Below are positions 11,572 through 25,200 of a DNA stretch of 64,000 nucleotides, piece after piece. The notes beneath the pieces were generated by a model that was given only the letters and a program-made list of their open reading frames with translations, was not told the origin of the DNA and ran no database searches. Source of the DNA: Trametes villosa (taxonomy: Eukaryota; Basidiomycota; Agaricomycetes; Polyporales; Polyporaceae); contig PUDQ02000001.1 in assembly GCA_002964805.2 (NCBI GenBank), positions 5,976,001-6,040,000 on the forward strand, in the 5' to 3' direction. The translations under genes were made by a program, and so were the position numbers. Position 1 is the stretch's first letter. Each line of letters opens with the position of its first letter.

Positions 11572-13320
11572 ATGACGTTCGGTCCTTCTTGCTCTATCAC
11601 TGCAGTCGACCTGTCGCACCACCTCTCCTCGGAGGCCCGGATGCGGAAACCCAACCCTATGAAGGCCATCTGGAAGCTCACAAGACGGAAGCCAAACATG
11701 GTTTCCCTCGCAAACGGTCAGTAGTACGCCACCAACCACCCACACGGCTTTGTCTGACCACACCCTATCCCCGCAGGCGACCCGCACTTCTCGCTATACC
11801 CCATCCGGCGGATAGAGTACGAGATGGCGTCTATCGACGAGGCCGACCCGGTCGCGTCCTGGCGCAAGGCCGGTCCCAGCGCGGCCTCCACCAAGCTCGT
11901 GTCCGCAATCTATGAGCCTTGCGCGCTTCCCCTGCAGACCGGGCTGCAGTACAGCCACGGCGCGGGCCTCCCGGACGCGCAGCGCGTCGTCGCCGAGCTC
12001 ACGCAGTTCTACCACAACCCGCCGGACCATGTGTGCACGCTCGCACTGGGCAACTCGGACGGAATCGCGAAGTGCTTCCGGTTGCTGGGCGAGCCCGGCG
12101 ACCACTTCCTCGCGGACGAGTTCTCGTTCAGCTCGATCACGAACGTGCCGCTCGCGCAGGGCATCAAGTGGGCGGGCGTGAAGATGGACGACGGCGGCAT
12201 GATCCCGGAGGACCTGGAGAACGTTCTCTCGAACTGGGACGAGGCGCGCGGCCGTAGACCGCATGTCCTGTACATCGTTCCGTACGTCGCGCCCAGATCG
12301 CCGCCTTCGCACGAACGTCATGCTGACCGCCCGAATCCACAGGTGTGGACAGAACCCTACTGGCTCAACACTGAGCGTCGAGCGTCGGAGGCGCATTTAC
12401 GAGATCTCGCGGCGCTTCGACCTCATGATTATTGAGGATGGTGAGCAGCGCTCCATGGTCTTCGGCACCGCACATACTAAGCGTGCCACCAGACCCGTAC
12501 TACTTCCTCCAATACGACGCGCTCTCCGCGCCTACTACGGAGTTCTCAACGCCCTTCGTGCCCTCGCTGCTCTCCATGGACACCGACGGGCGTGTGCTCC
12601 GCGTCGACAGCTTCAGCAAGATCATGGCGCCGGGCATGCGCCTTGGCTGGATCACCTCCGCGCCGCTCTTCCACGAGCACCTCGTCTCCTACACCGACGC
12701 GTCCACGCACCACCCGCACGGCTTCGGGCAGATGCTCCTCACCGAGCTCCTCGCCGGCCCGCACGGCTGGCAGCCCGCCGGCTTCGACCGCTGGGTGCGC
12801 AGCCTCCGCGCCGAGTACCACCGCCGCCGCGCGCTCTTCCTCGACCTCTTCGCGAAGGAGGTCGCGCCCACCGGCCTCGCGCGCGCCGCCGTGCCCGAGG
12901 CGGGCATGTTCGTCTGGATCCGCGTCGCGCTCGAGCGCCACCCGCGTTTCCGCCGCGTGCACGGGGCCGACGCGGCGTGCGGGGGCGCGCGCACGAATTG
13001 CGCGGCGCTCATGGAGGAGCTTTTCGAGCGCTGCCTGGACGCGGGGCTCGTGATCATGCCCGCGTCTGTGTTTGCGCTGCCGGTCGACGCGGCGCATGCG
13101 GACGCCGAGGACCCGGTCGAGGACGTGAGTGCTTCCGATGCTGTTGTGTGTCCGGACGCGAGCTGACATGCGGTCTTGACAGCGGCTGAACTACCTGCGC
13201 GCGACGTTTGCGGGCACGGAGGACGCGATGGAGCAGGGCCTCGCGATTCTCGGCCAGACGCTCCTCGAGTTCTTCGCGGACGCGCCTGAGGCCGAGCAAA
13301 AGGCGATGGAGCTGGCGTAA
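11572..13320 (+). CDS. class I PLP aminotransferase, Aro8 / aminoadipate aminotransferase type
   Basis: Pyridoxal-phosphate enzyme transferring amino groups, probably between aromatic or 2-aminoadipate substrates and 2-oxoglutarate. Five exons (11572-11716, 11777-12281, 12343-12440, 12493-13124, 13183-13320) join in phase to 505 residues, the usual size of fungal Aro8-like enzymes. Landmarks are M-V-S-L-A-N-G-D-P-H-F near the start, LGNSDGIAKCFRLL, the glycine/asparagine loop C-G-Q-N-P-T-G, IIEDDPYYFLQY with the PLP-binding Asp/Tyr, and S-F-S-K-I-M-A-P-G-M-R-L-G-W-I with the Schiff-base lysine. The C-terminal domain has GMFVWIRV and LVIMPASVFA. Most homologues have a Thr or Pro before the G-Q-N-P-T-G loop; here it is Cys, created across an exon junction. 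It is convergent with CTF18. Confidence 0.93.
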
Positions 13321-13567
13321 GCTTCAGTTGGTTTCTTGGTATGGATGTCGGACCATTCTATGCACCCGCTCAGAGACACTGCTATCATTATGACCGCCCA
13401 CCTCTTATTGACATCACGCATCGCTCTAACTAACATTCGTACTTGCTGTCCCGGAGTCCATGTAACATGCATATGCAGCCATTGTAGATCTATAGATAGC
13501 GTTCGTACACATCCACCAGTATGATAACAATACAACAGTTCTTGCACATCCGCACCCTAGAACGAGC

Positions 13568-16500
13568 TCAGAGGAACGCAGAGACCTTGACCGGCTTGCG
13601 CACGGCTGCCGAGTTCCCCTCGTTGAACTTGTACGACACGCGGTACGGCTTCGCCTTCGGCGCGGCCTTCGCGCCTCCCTCGGCCGGCTCCTTGGGCACG
13701 ATCGGGCGGCCGAAGAAGTCCACAGCGACCTGTCAGTAACAGAGCCCGAGCGTGAAGTTCAGCGCATGTCAGACGGAGGGGCGCTGAGGCACGCACCTTC
13801 GCTGCGAGCTTGTCGTCCTGGCGCGCCCGCTTCGCTGCGGGCTGTTCCTCGTCCACAGCGCCGGCTTTGTTTCTCCTATCAAGCGCGCCAGCAATGTCAG
13901 TGCCTGCAGGGTGGTGGGCGGCCAGGGCCCGCCGTGCGTAGCTCACCCTGCGAAGAACCCGGCCTTCTTGTCGCCCTTGCTCTTCTCCAGCCCTTCGGCG
14001 TGGCGGGCGATGACCTGTGCGTCAATCTAGAGTGGCGAACAGCAACAGCAACGGCACCAGTAACAGATCGCGTCCGTCAGTATGTCGGGCACGGAATGCG
14101 CGCAGTGTGACAGAATCGACTGACCTCGGCCGCAACGAGATGGCGCACCGCATAGCGCGACACTGCGATGTCCGCAGCGCGCTTGCCGTCGTATGTCACG
14201 AACACATCTACCGGTCTGTTCGATGTCACCACATGCGGCGCAGTTAGCAGTGAGTATGGCGACGCGGCTGGCGGGCGGCACTCACGGGTCGAGCCGGTAG
14301 ACGAGCTGCCCGTCTTCGTTCTTCTCCTGCACGAAGCGCAGCTCGAGCGACGCCATGATGTCCACGAGCCGCGCCAGTAGCGCCTTCTCCGCCGGCCGGA
14401 TGACCTGGCTGTTCACCTGCGGCGGCGGTCAGTTCGTGTTCTGCAGTCGTGTCATATATACGGGACGGGGTGGCTTACCGGGCGCAGGGGTGGAGAGATG
14501 ATGCGGTTGAGGAAGGGGGCGAGCTCGAGCTGCAGGAGCGGCTCGGTCGCGAAGTGGCGGTAGCCACCGCCGCACCTGGACGCTGCTGTGCGCAGGCAGC
14601 GTGCCAGTGACGCGTAGATCTCTTGGTTCGTCTTCGTCTGCGTGTAATGCTGCCAAGGATACGTGAGCATGCCTCACTCGCTCACTATGGGTTGTTGAGA
14701 GACGCACCTCCCAGTCAGCCTTGGGACGCTCTGCCTTCTGCGAGCCGCGCTCCTGGAAGAGTGGGTAGAAGGCGACGAGGGGGTATGAGAGGTAAGGCAT
14801 GAGCGAGTACTCGCGGTCTGTGCGCATCGTGCCCGACAGCTGGTCGTATGTGCATATCCACTCCATGCCCTTGGCGTATCGCGTAAACGTCCCGTCGTGT
14901 CTGTGTAGGAGCGCATAGTGCTCGAAACACCCTGTAGATACCCGTTAGGTCACTGTAAATGTATCCGGAGATGAGGGCAGCTTACCGATCGCGACCTTGT
15001 CTATCGACCCGCATCCGTCGATCTCCCGGCTAAGGCGTGTGACGAAACGGGCTTCGTCTTCGCGTATGCCCAGCTCCTTTGCACGTTTGCGAGACAGTGG
15101 CGAGAAGAGGTCGTTGAGCACGACCATCTGTGATGCCTCTGCCTCCTTCATGCCTTCCGTCGCGCTCCGCACCATCGTCTCCGTCACATCTTTATTCCGG
15201 GATTTCAGCATCTGGATATATGCGTCTTTCAGTAAAGGTGGGGACACCGCGGGTGTTGGCGATGGTCCGTACCTGAAGGGTATTCAGACAACCTCGGAAG
15301 TCGCCCTGCGCGATGCCGACAAGCGTCGCCAACGCCCGCGCATCCGCCTTCATGCTCTCGCGTTCGCAGATTTCACGCAGCCGCCGAATCATATGTGTGT
15401 CGTTGGGCCGTGAAAACCGTACAATGCGTGCGTATTGGCGCAGCTTCGCGAGGGACGCCGCGTATAGGTCGTTGCATATGCAGATGACTGGCCGAAGGAG
15501 AGGGCGGTTGTGGTCCTTCTCGCCTTGTTTGCCTAGGACGTGTCGTGTGAGCGGTGCGGGCTAGCGCGGGGAATACAGGCTGGGTACCTTTCTTCTTCTT
15601 GGGCTTGTCGTAAGTGAGCTGGACCAGTTTGTGGATGAATCCTCCCGACTGTCTCTATTTAGCACCACTATCTGGACTGATGCATGACAACCACTTACGC
15701 TGTCAGAGCCCCCGGTAGCTCCGTCAATCTCGTCGATGACGACCAGAACTGGCTTTGAGCTTCCCACTTTGGAGCCGCTCTCCAACGCGGGTCGTATACG
15801 AGAATCCACCACATCCGCTGACCGTGCATCACTGATTCTCGTCAGTATATGCACTTTGCGCAACCCGTAACAGCGAACCTAGCGTTGATTTCGAAGACTT
15901 CGTAACCTGCATGTTGTGCCACTATATGCGCCAGGGTTGTCTTTCCCAGTCCAGGTGGACCAGAAAGTAATAGTAACTGTGGCACTATGTCAGAGCTACG
16001 CAAGCACGACGAAGCAGCTTGCATACCTTCTCCTTTGGCCTCCCCCACTCGTCCAAGTTCTCGCCGTCCTCGTCTCCTCTCGCGCGCTTCTTACCGCGAG
16101 ACTTACCTTTCCCAAATACACACGCATCCCACTCTTTCACCCAGGACAGCACTTCTCGATGCACTCGGTCGTCGCCAAGTAGCTCCGTGTAGCGATTAGG
16201 TTTATACCGGTCAACCCACAGTGCAGTGCTGGCCGAAGCGGCGGATTGAGCAGGTTTGGCAGGATGTTGCATGTCACTGTACAAGAGGTGAGCATTCCAA
16301 CGATGAAGGGACCGCATACGTCGCTTACTCTTGAACGAGTTTCGACGCGGCAGACTCCGACAAGTCGTCGAGCATTCTGTGGATAGGGACGTCAAGAAGC
16401 TTGCCGAACGCCCGGTCTTTCTTGGGGAGTATTCCCGCGCGTGCCTAGCAATCCCTTGTCAGCTCGGCTAGAAAGTGCGTCGGGAAATAACGTACTAGGG

Positions 16501-17267
16501 TGCCATTGGGATCTCGTTTCGGTGGTTTGCGGTTGAAGTAGACTGTCGAGCCGTCGAATGTCTTTGCGGATATGACCCTCGAAGTAGAAGGTACGGGGTT
16601 GAGCGATGAGACTTGGGCAGCGTATGACTTGAGCAGGTCTGCTACATCCGGAAACTCGTCGTCTGCTTGGAGTGTCAGAAACCAGTCAAGTTGTGGCGAG
16701 GTGTGGCCGATTACCTTGAGACTGAGACTGGGATTCGAGGGATTGGGAAGCGGCGCTTTGTGAAGCAGCGCCCAGACCTCCGAATAACAGTGGTGCATCT
16801 AGAGAACATGTTAGGTCAAACCTGGCATGATACGGACTGCCACCACTGTATAGAGAGGAGAAAGCTGACTTCCGAGAGCATACCACGCTGCTCCAGTCTT
16901 CGCATCCTTCCACCACGCCCGTGCCCGGGTTAGAACGGACACCAACGGGGTATGTAGCTCTTCTCATCGCGACCGACTCAGGACTATGCCAGCCGGAAGC
17001 TCCAATCCGCCTAGGTATCCGACCAATGTATACCTCCAGACACGTACCTCCGAATTCCCTGTCCTCCGATATACGGCTAGGCCCAGCTTGGCTGGGCGCG
17101 GATGAGGAGTCTTGGAACAGCAGCCCATTTGACACAAAGGTGTCCTCATCAAGCATCTCCACCTGCTTCGAGGTTTGTGAGGGCGTGTCGCCGAGGAGAG
17201 TTTGCGAATCCGACGCGAAGAGCAGGCTGCTCGGTTGACCGAACGTCGGGGACTCCAGCGAGGTCAT
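13568..17267 (-). CDS. CTF18: CTF18-like alternative clamp-loader subunit (RFC family AAA+ ATPase)
   Basis: Large subunit of the Ctf18-RFC complex, which loads or unloads PCNA and supports sister-chromatid cohesion and the replication checkpoint. Many exons; the reading starts M-T-S-L-E-S-P-T-F-G with a Ser/Gln-rich disordered N-terminus. The RFC core follows: WVDRYKPNRYTELLGDDRV, Walker A G-P-P-G-L-G-K-T-T, EINASDARS, Walker B V-V-I-D-E-I-D-G, and the sensor stretch RPVICICNDLYAASLAKLR. The long insert DACVFGKGKSRGKKRARG between the RFC box and Walker A is typical of Ctf18. The C-terminal region includes DLFSPLSRKRAKE and near the end V-D-F-F-G-R-P-I, the segment expected to contact Dcc1/Ctf8. 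About 13 introns are implied. The stop is the TGA at 13570-13568. It runs in the same direction as CLP1. Confidence 0.92.
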
Positions 17268-17619
17268 GACGGCGAGCGACTACAGGTTTGAGGGTAAAAA
17301 CACTAGTGCAGAGTACGACGAGTGTTCAAGTTAAGCGTAGTGCCAGTAGTGGTCGGCGGGGGAAGAGGTCAGTGATGGGAAGCTCGTGAGCGCGTCCGGG
17401 CCCAGCGCGCGTACCCACGACGCGTCTGTGGCTAATCCTGGCGGAGTTCGAAGGCGTGTAAACCCCGCATCGCGTCGCATTATGGGACAGGCGCAAAAGT
17501 ACACATCTTGAAGCACGCGTTGTCTCCAGAGATACTACGTGTGTGGACACGACGAATACGTCTTATATCACCGTGGTCTAATAATACAGGCAATATAGTA
17601 ATCTGTCCGCAGAACACAC

Positions 17620-19687
17620 TCATTCTGACCATTCAAACGAGCCGACGATCGCTGTCCTTCCGACCAGCGAGCTCTGAGTAGGCGACAGCACCGTCATCCG
17701 CTTATTCGGGATGTCCAACGCGCTTCTGAAGTACCGAAACACCTGTTAGGTCACCCAAGAGACATAGAATAAAAGGGGACCCACATCACAATATACCCCA
17801 CCACGGGCAAGTCTAGGATCTCCTCGTCGTACCGTTCCGACTCGTCAGGATTCGGCGGGGCAAGAATCGCCAGCACCGCGTTATACAGACCTGATCCGGA
17901 CGCCGCGGGGTCGACGAGTAGCGGCTGCATCTCCGACACAACGCGTGCTGCACCAATGGGTAAGGCGGATGTCGGTGCCATTGTTTCTGCAACAGACCTC
18001 ATTCAGTCTACATTCGGTTGCCCTACACCAGGGAACTTACCTTCGCCTATCCGGTAGATTGTGATGTCACCGAAGTTCACCGCCATCGACGACGGCGAGA
18101 GGTGCATGGTCATGTCGGGTGTTTGCTCTCCGGCTTGGATGTACGCCTTGGTCACGAGCCCGGGCGGTGGCTCGATGAGATGGCCGTAGAAGTAGTTGTG
18201 TAGCTGGTACTTGTGTACGCGTAAGCGATAGAGCCCGTCCACCTCCACAACCTGTGAGGAGTGGCGAGGAACGATGAGCGTTTGAATGAAAGCTTGTAAG
18301 AACACTACGCACTCCTCCGGATTTTGGGATCTTAACCACCGTTATGCGGTTGCCGTACGTCCGTTGCATCTCGACGTTCAGCTTTTCGTGTCCAACGACT
18401 AGTATGACGTTTACTAGGAGAAAAGATATCGGGTTAGCCATCCTAGAGGTATTGATGAAGAGGAACGTGTCTCACTATGGAACGCGTCTACACACGCCTT
18501 GATCATCGTTAGTCGGTGGTCATTCCCAGATCCCGAGCCCGCCGCGAAGGACGACGGAGTATCCACGATCAAGCCCGCCGAACGACCTACGCCGTGCCCA
18601 AGAAGTCAACACCTCCATCAAACCTCATCCCAGGATGAGAACGCACCTGGCACGTCGTGTTCCCACCTATCCCGTATGTTCTCCCCGAGATTCCGGATGA
18701 GCCGGTCCATCAGGAGCGGATTCCGCTTCATCTCCGCGTGGCCGTACCAATACGACAGCGGGAGCAGCGCGTTCGACGCGACGTGGTTCGGCGCGGACGT
18801 CGCGACCGCACCTAGCGGCGACGCCGCCGTCGCCGTCTGCAGCGGTGCAGTTATCGCAGCAGCCCCGATCGCCCCCGGGACCGCCCAACCGCCCTACACA
18901 GCACAGAACACCCTGCGTCAGCATCCAGCACCTCCCTTCGCCTCCTCTCAGCACGAGCACGGAGCACTCGGACGTACCTCGCTCGGGTCGACGTTGACGA
19001 ACATCGGCGCCCAGTCCTCGCCGCCGCGGATGGTGTAGTTCGTCAGGATCTTGCACACGCTCGTCTTCCCCGAGTTCTCCGGGCCGAGCACGAGCACGCG
19101 CGGCGCGTCCGCCGGGCCCGCGTCGTCCTCGCCTGGGGGGAGCGCGGTGCCCGTGGCGGCGGCGAGCGCGCGGATGCGCATCTGCTCGAGCGCAATGTGC
19201 ACGTTTGCGTATGCGGCCATGGGGGTTTCGTCTGAGAGGTACTCGACGGAGGGCTGGCCTGTGACGTGCTAGGGGAGAACCCATGGGCGAGGACAGGGGG
19301 GCGGCGCGAGGGGGGCAAGGTAAGTACCGCGCGGATATGTCTGGGAGAAGCGAGGGTACTCATCTCGATGGTGCATCCTTGCCAGGTGAACACGGCCGCC
19401 TTGCATTCCTGGCCGAACAGGTACGTCTTGCCCTCCGCCAGTTCCGCTCCGAATATCTCGGCGTACCCGTTCACGAGCTAAACAGTGACCGAGTTCGATG
19501 CGGCGCATTGCGAAAATGGTCAAGAAGACGTCAATGCGTTTTAGAGACATGCGCGCGGGTAGTGGAGGGTACGCACCTTGATCGCGAGCGACTTCCCGGG
19601 GTCGAGCTCAAACCTATACTCAGACTCGGGCTGCAGCGTCCACTGCTTGATGTGGCCGCCGCCCTCGCTCTCACCGCCTCTGTCCAT
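17620..19687 (-). CDS. CLP1: CLP1, cleavage/polyadenylation factor with polynucleotide kinase fold
   Basis: Subunit of pre-mRNA cleavage factor that bridges CF IA/CFII components (animal homologues are also RNA 5'-kinases). The N-terminal beta-domain reads QWTLQPESEYRFELD, then LVNGYAEIFGAELAEGKTY and QGCTIEM. The ATPase core has Walker A G-P-E-N-S-G-K-T-S and VNVDPSE. Then come PLSYWYGHAEMKRNP, a G-G-x-I-V-D-T-P loop, NVILVVGHEKL, and a C-terminal beta-domain with DGLYRLRVHKYQLHNYFYG. The protein ends AIVGSFEWSE. Several introns of 50-70 bp interrupt it. The start at 19687 was preferred because it gives a compact acidic N-terminus; an in-frame ATG at 19732 would add 15 residues and cannot be excluded. 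The 350 bp gap to CTF18, on the same strand, carries its terminator and the CTF18 promoter. Confidence 0.92.
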
Positions 19688-20582
19688 CTCTGTTGCTACC
19701 TCCCTATGTGTTCTTCGCTTGGCTGTCAGCAAGAAGCTGGTGTCTTAACCTCTAGACGGGTTAGACTGCTGAGACAGAGCAGACTGGCTGGTGCAGTTCT
19801 GGCGTGCCGTCCGCCTTGGAGAGTACAAGTCTCACGACGTGGATCAGACCTGCGGCAGTGAAAAGATGCAATTCTTAGCAACACAGCAAGGTACTGAATC
19901 TTTCAACGCCGTTCTTTCGTGGTGTGGAGGTGGTGGTCACTGGTCAAGCCTGCGCGGCAGCCACGGACCGCGACCGTGTCAGTCAGGTTGTGACGTCCTG
20001 TGACACGCGTGATGTCACAGCTGAGCAGAACGCCGAGACGCAAGACAATTTTGGGAGAACTCTTTCCGGTATTCCTCAGCACGCCTGGGGGTATGGAACG
20101 CGGTTGAACGCGGTTCGTATTCTCTTTTCTATCCAGTACAGGTGGTAACTACGCGGTAATGGCGCGGCGCGATAACCATATATATCTAGTGTAAGATTGG
20201 GGGTCAGAGCCTGCGCAAGGCCGGGGATGGTGCGTGCGGATGAATAGTGTGGGTCGGCCGTAAACGCAGCAATGGACGGGTTCATGAGGGGTCGTGAGTC
20301 ATGGCAAGTCGCAAGGGATGGAGCGCGGGGGCGACGGGGAGCAGTTGGATGCAAGGGGACCGGTGGGGCAGCCGGCGAGTGAGGTGTCGGATGGAAGAGG
20401 GCGTGCGCAGGAGTGGGAGGTATAATAATAAACAGCGTGGTGTGTTGATAAATAGCGGAAGGATGAACTTCCGATGCGATGTGGGGGACGTGATGCTCTA
20501 GCAATACAGCGACGGCGTGAACGATGGTGAGAGCGACGATGAAGCCCTAAGACGACAAAACGGAGACGCAGAGAGCTCAAGC
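19688..20582. other. intergenic region between CLP1 and SAM synthetase
   Basis: About 0.9 kb holding the CLP1 promoter and the 3' region of the SAM synthetase gene, both leftward. The ORFs found here are short and inconsistent. No repeat or RNA gene was recognised. Confidence 0.5.
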
Positions 20583-21941
20583 TTAGAGCTGGAGCTTCTT
20601 GGGCTGCTCCCAAGAGTACTCGTTGTTGCCGAAGTGGCCGTACGAGGCCGTGCTGAGGTACTGGGGCTTTTGGAGACCGAGGGTCTGGACTGTGAAGCAC
20701 GATAGGATATGAGCGATTGGTCTCGGAGATGGTGAGGATAAAGAACATACCAATGAGACCAGGGCGGAGGTCGAAGTTGTTGCGGACGATCTCGACGAGC
20801 TCCTCGTCGGTCTTCTTGCCAGTGCCGTACGTGTCGACATAGATCGACAGAGGCTCAGCGACACCGATGGCGTACGAGAGCTGGACGAGTGCCCGGCGAG
20901 CGAGGCCGCCGGCGACGATGGACTTGGCTATAGCGATCTGTTAGCTTATGCGTGTATCTTCGAATCCGACAGTACTCACCGATCCAACGGGCAGTGTACG
21001 CAGCAGAGCGGTCGACCTTCGACCAGTCCTTGCCGGAGAAGGCACCTCCACCGTGCGCACCCCAGCCACCGTAGGTGTCGACGATGATCTTACGGCCAGT
21101 AAGACCGGCGTCACCCTGAGGGCCACCGATGACGAAGCGGCCAGAGGGCTGGATGTGGTAGACGGTGCGCTCATCGAGGAGGTTCGCAGGGATGACCTTC
21201 TTGATGATCTTCTCAAGGATCTCCTTGCGGAGCTCCTCGGTGGTGATCTCCTCAGCGTGCTGGGTGGAGACGACGATGGTGTCGACGCGGAGGGGGATGG
21301 TCGCGCCGCCGTCCTTCTTGTACTCGACGGTGACCTGGGTCTTCGAGTCGGGGCGGAGCCAGCCGAGCTCGCCGGAGCGGCGGGCGGCAGCCATCGCGGC
21401 GTTGAGCTTGTGCGCGAGCACGATGGTGAGGGGCATGTACTCGGGGGTCTCGTCGGTCGCGTAGCCGAACATGATACCCTGGTCACCGGCGCCGATGCTC
21501 TCGAGCGAGCCGTGGTCGAGGCCCTGCGCGATGTCGGGCGACTGCTGCTCGATCGCGACGAGGATGTTGCAGGTCTTGTAGTCGAAGCCCTTGGACGAGT
21601 CGTCGTAGCCAATCTTCTTGATCGTCTCGCGGATGACGCTCTGGTAGTCGATCTGGCCCTTGGTGGTGATCTCACCGAAGACCATGATCATGCCCGTCTT
21701 CGCCGCGGTCTCGCAGGCGACCTTGGAGAACGGGTCCTGCGCCAGGCAGGCGTCGAGGATGGCATCGGAGACCTGGTCGCAAATCTTATCTGCAGAGATG
21801 ATGAGTACTCGAACGCAGTCAAATTGGCCGTTGCAGGTGCGTACCGGGGTGACCCTCGCCGACGGACTCGGAGGTGAAGAGGAAGTGGCCGGGCTGGAGC
21901 GCGGCGTGGACCTGGCCGTTGGCGGAACCGTTGGCAGACAT
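20583..21941 (-). CDS. S-adenosylmethionine synthetase (methionine adenosyltransferase)
   Basis: Makes S-adenosylmethionine from methionine and ATP in the cytosol. Four exons (21941-21845, 21789-20980, 20927-20751, 20689-20583) join in phase to 396 residues, exactly the family size. The N-terminus reads [11 protein letters not shown] followed by [16 protein letters not shown] (methionine/ATP site). The signature hexapeptide G-A-G-D-Q-G is present, as are [17 protein letters not shown] and the P-loop-like G-G-G-A-F-S-G-K-D. The C-terminus ends WEQPKKLQL. The introns are 55, 52 and 61 bp. The second exon carries most of the protein. The CTC/GAG-rich codon choice suggests high expression. The 5' end is only 315 bp from the stop of the phosphatase gene on the same strand. 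Confidence 0.97.
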
Positions 21942-22255
21942 GGTGAGGACGACGAGGGCGGGGAGGTGAGGGAGGGAGGAGGACGCGGGTGAGAAGCCAC
22001 CGGTCAGAAATTCGATCTGCTATAAATTTGAGGCCGGGTGGACCCCGAGCACCGCGCAGCACGCCATCTCGCCATCTCTGCCTGATTCTCTCGTGCTTGT
22101 TCCTCGCCGATTGGCCTTCGCAGTCAACGTTCTCGCCAGCCCGTCGGATTTTACATACATCGGCTCTACGTCGTACGATATTCATACACTCCTCCCGGCG
22201 TTCTAATAAACGTGGCAGCGCAAACAAGCAAACACTCCGCCAAAACAGACTACGG

Positions 22256-25200
22256 TTACGACCACACCCCAACCCCCAGAGGATCCGACGAGGCCGATGC
22301 CGCAGGTGATTCTGTTGACGGCTCAGGAGCAGGCTGAGGCGTGGCATGTGGTGATAACCCATCGCCCTGCCCTCGCCCCCCGCCGTTCGCACCTGAGCCC
22401 GCCAGCTCAGTCGCTTTATCTGAATTAGCGCGAATCGATGGAGGGCGGGCGCCGCCCGGCGTGCTCCCACTAGTGGTGGCCCGTGAGTGTGGGAAGGAGG
22501 GGGGAAGCTCGACAGTGGGATCCAGCGGCAGCGAACTCTGTTGCGTCTCTTGCGCCGCGGGTGTGATCGCAGGAATCCCTGGGCGCGAGTCGCTCTCCGG
22601 CGACCGCACAGAGCTCCATGGGTTGTCCAGGTACATAGAAGGGATCGTCGGTCGCGCTTGGCCCGCCGACCAAGGATTGAGTGTGCTGCCCGACGACACA
22701 GTGTGTGCGCGAGGGGAAGATGGCCCGCCACGGGGAGATGAAGGGCGGTCGTCGTCCCCACCTGCGCCCCACGCGTCAATTTCGTCCCTCGACTTGAGTT
22801 CACCTCCGCGTGCACCGTCACCTCCTTCCCCTGCTACCGATAGACCGCGCAGGTCCTTGGCCAGCCCTCCGTACGCGTCCTGAACAGCGGAGAACGCGGC
22901 GGTTGCGTTCGTAGAGAACTTGCCCCAGAACGAGCGCACGCCGCCTGCCGAGAAGAGCTCGCCCCCTGCCTGGGAGGACGCAGTCGCCCGTGGGGATGTC
23001 GTACGCACGGTGCGCATACGGGGAGAAGGCGTACGTGGAGGTGTGATTGGGTCCGACGAGCGCGCCCCAGGAATTGTCGTCGAGGTGTCAAAGGGCCGAA
23101 GACTGGGCGTCCGCGTCCGTTGGGTGTCCGGTGCGGCGGGAGCGGAGGGCTCGCTGAGTGGAGCGTTTTGCGAGGCCGGAGAGTTCCCTCTCTGCAAGAA
23201 GCGCGCTATAGACTGCGCGGTTGGCAAGGCTAATTGTGGACCCGAAGGTGAAGGAGCCGGAAGAGATGTGGTAGAGGCCTCCGGGTTCTGCGGCAATGCG
23301 GGGTCTGCCTCCGCCGAGTCGATGGGCGCGGAGAGCTCCGGCTCCTCCACGGCCTGCTTCACGACGAACCTCCCGTTCATGTCTTCGTCTGTCCTGCCGT
23401 ACAGCTCGTGCCAGAACCGGACGTCCTTCGGGTTGGGCATGAGCACGCCCATGTCCGCCTTCAGCCTCGTGGAGTCGTCCAAGCTCGGGTCGTAAAGCGG
23501 GTTCTTGTTCAGCTCGATCTCTGGCGGAGAGTTGAAGAAGTCCCATACGCTGACGGTACGCTCGCATGGCGGGGGCCCGCCCTCGCCCACCCGACGCTCA
23601 CGCTCCGAGTTGAAGAGGAAGGTCCCGAACTGGCAGGAATAGAGGTGGTAGTGCATTTGCCGCAGGAACCGCTCGTTGAACTCGAACCGCTCTGGGAACT
23701 GCCGCTGGACCTGCCGTACGCTCTCGAGAAACTGGTGGAAGACGGGGCTGGTCTCCTTCAGGTGGTTCTGAGACGCAAAGCGGTTCTGCACCGACGCGAG
23801 GAACGCCTGCGCGGCTTCTGCGCCCCCGCCCCCGCCAGAGTTCTCGACGGGCGCGAGGAAGAACTTCTCCGACGACAGGTGTCCACACCGATCGAGGTAT
23901 TTGTGCCCGAAAGAAAGCCAGTCCTTCTCCACGAGGATCTGGAAGCCACGCTGCGTGCGGTAGAAGGGGTCGAGGCAGAGTTGAGCAAGCGAGGAGAGCT
24001 GCGCGGTGCGGTCCCACCCGTCTGAGCAGTGGATGAGGACATGCGAAGAGTTGACGTGAACGTTCCGGACAATCAGCAGGGTCCCCTCCAGGATGGCCCC
24101 GAGGTGGCGGAGCCAGCCAGAGCGTCGCAGGGCCTGGCGGTCGAGCACGGGCGTGACGAAGGGCGGCTCGCCCTCCGCAGCCATGGTGGCCGCCTGCATG
24201 ACCTCAGTGCCCCGCAGCGCCTCCATAACCCGGGCGAGAGACTCGCGCATCGTGTGGATGTTATCGATGCCGAGATACGCCTTCTTCGCGTCTTTGTAGT
24301 GGTCCATGTTTTCTGTACCTGCGCCCTTCGCCGTATTGGCCATGGCGTTTGTCGTTGGACGCGCGTCAATGATAAGGTTGGTCGCGGTCGCGCCGTAGAC
24401 GGGTCCAGCGCTGACGCGTGACTCGGGGTTGTGGTGGGTTTGGAAGATCGCTTCGATGAGCTTCTCGTCCTGGATGGAGCGGTTGTTGGTGAGGCCGACC
24501 ATGGGCTGGCTCGAGCGTGTGATAGAACCCTGTAGCAGGCGGTAATGTTTCAGATACCACCGCAGCAGAGTTTATGAGTTAGAGACGCGTACGTAGTTGG
24601 CCCAATGGAGGTATGTCAGGACGGGTATTCGACACTTGCTCCGGAACTTGGCGGCATACTGTATCGTGGTATCGCTGATGCGCGTCGGCACGACGAGGCG
24701 TGCGGGGTACGTTGGAGAGAGCTAAACGTACTGGGTCAGGGGCGGGGGTCGGGCTACAGAGCGCGATGGGAACGTACGGCGTAATCCTTGTTAATGTCGG
24801 TGAAGCGCCATGCCTTCGAACGCGTGCCCACGCCCATGCGTAAGAACTCCTCACGAGGGGAGTATATTGACCATCCATTTGAAACAGGGAATGGGGGATT
24901 TGGGACATAGTAGAATGCATAGAGCTGCGTCACCGAAGCTTGCGGGAGTAGGTCAGTGCCTACGTACACTGGCAGAGGCATGCAGATAAAGGGAATGGTA
25001 CTCACTTGCGACTGTAAGCTCCTTAATGCTCTCGAACACGTCTATCGCGTCCTTCTCCGTCGCAAACGACAAGAACGTCGTTTCAAAGGTGCGTGTGTGG
25101 ATTGTGAGGGGGCATTGGCCTTGCAAAGTCATGGGCATCCGAGACACGAGCGAGATGAGTGGGTATGGGACCTGCGGCAGTAGGGGGGCGACCGGTCAAT

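Noticed and set aside
20948..21877. 309-codon plus-strand ORF
   Set aside because: Exact antisense of the SAM synthetase coding exon.
21688..22821. 377-codon minus-strand ORF bridging SAM synthetase and the phosphatase
   Set aside because: It is an out-of-frame read through both genes and the promoter between them; no conserved motif.
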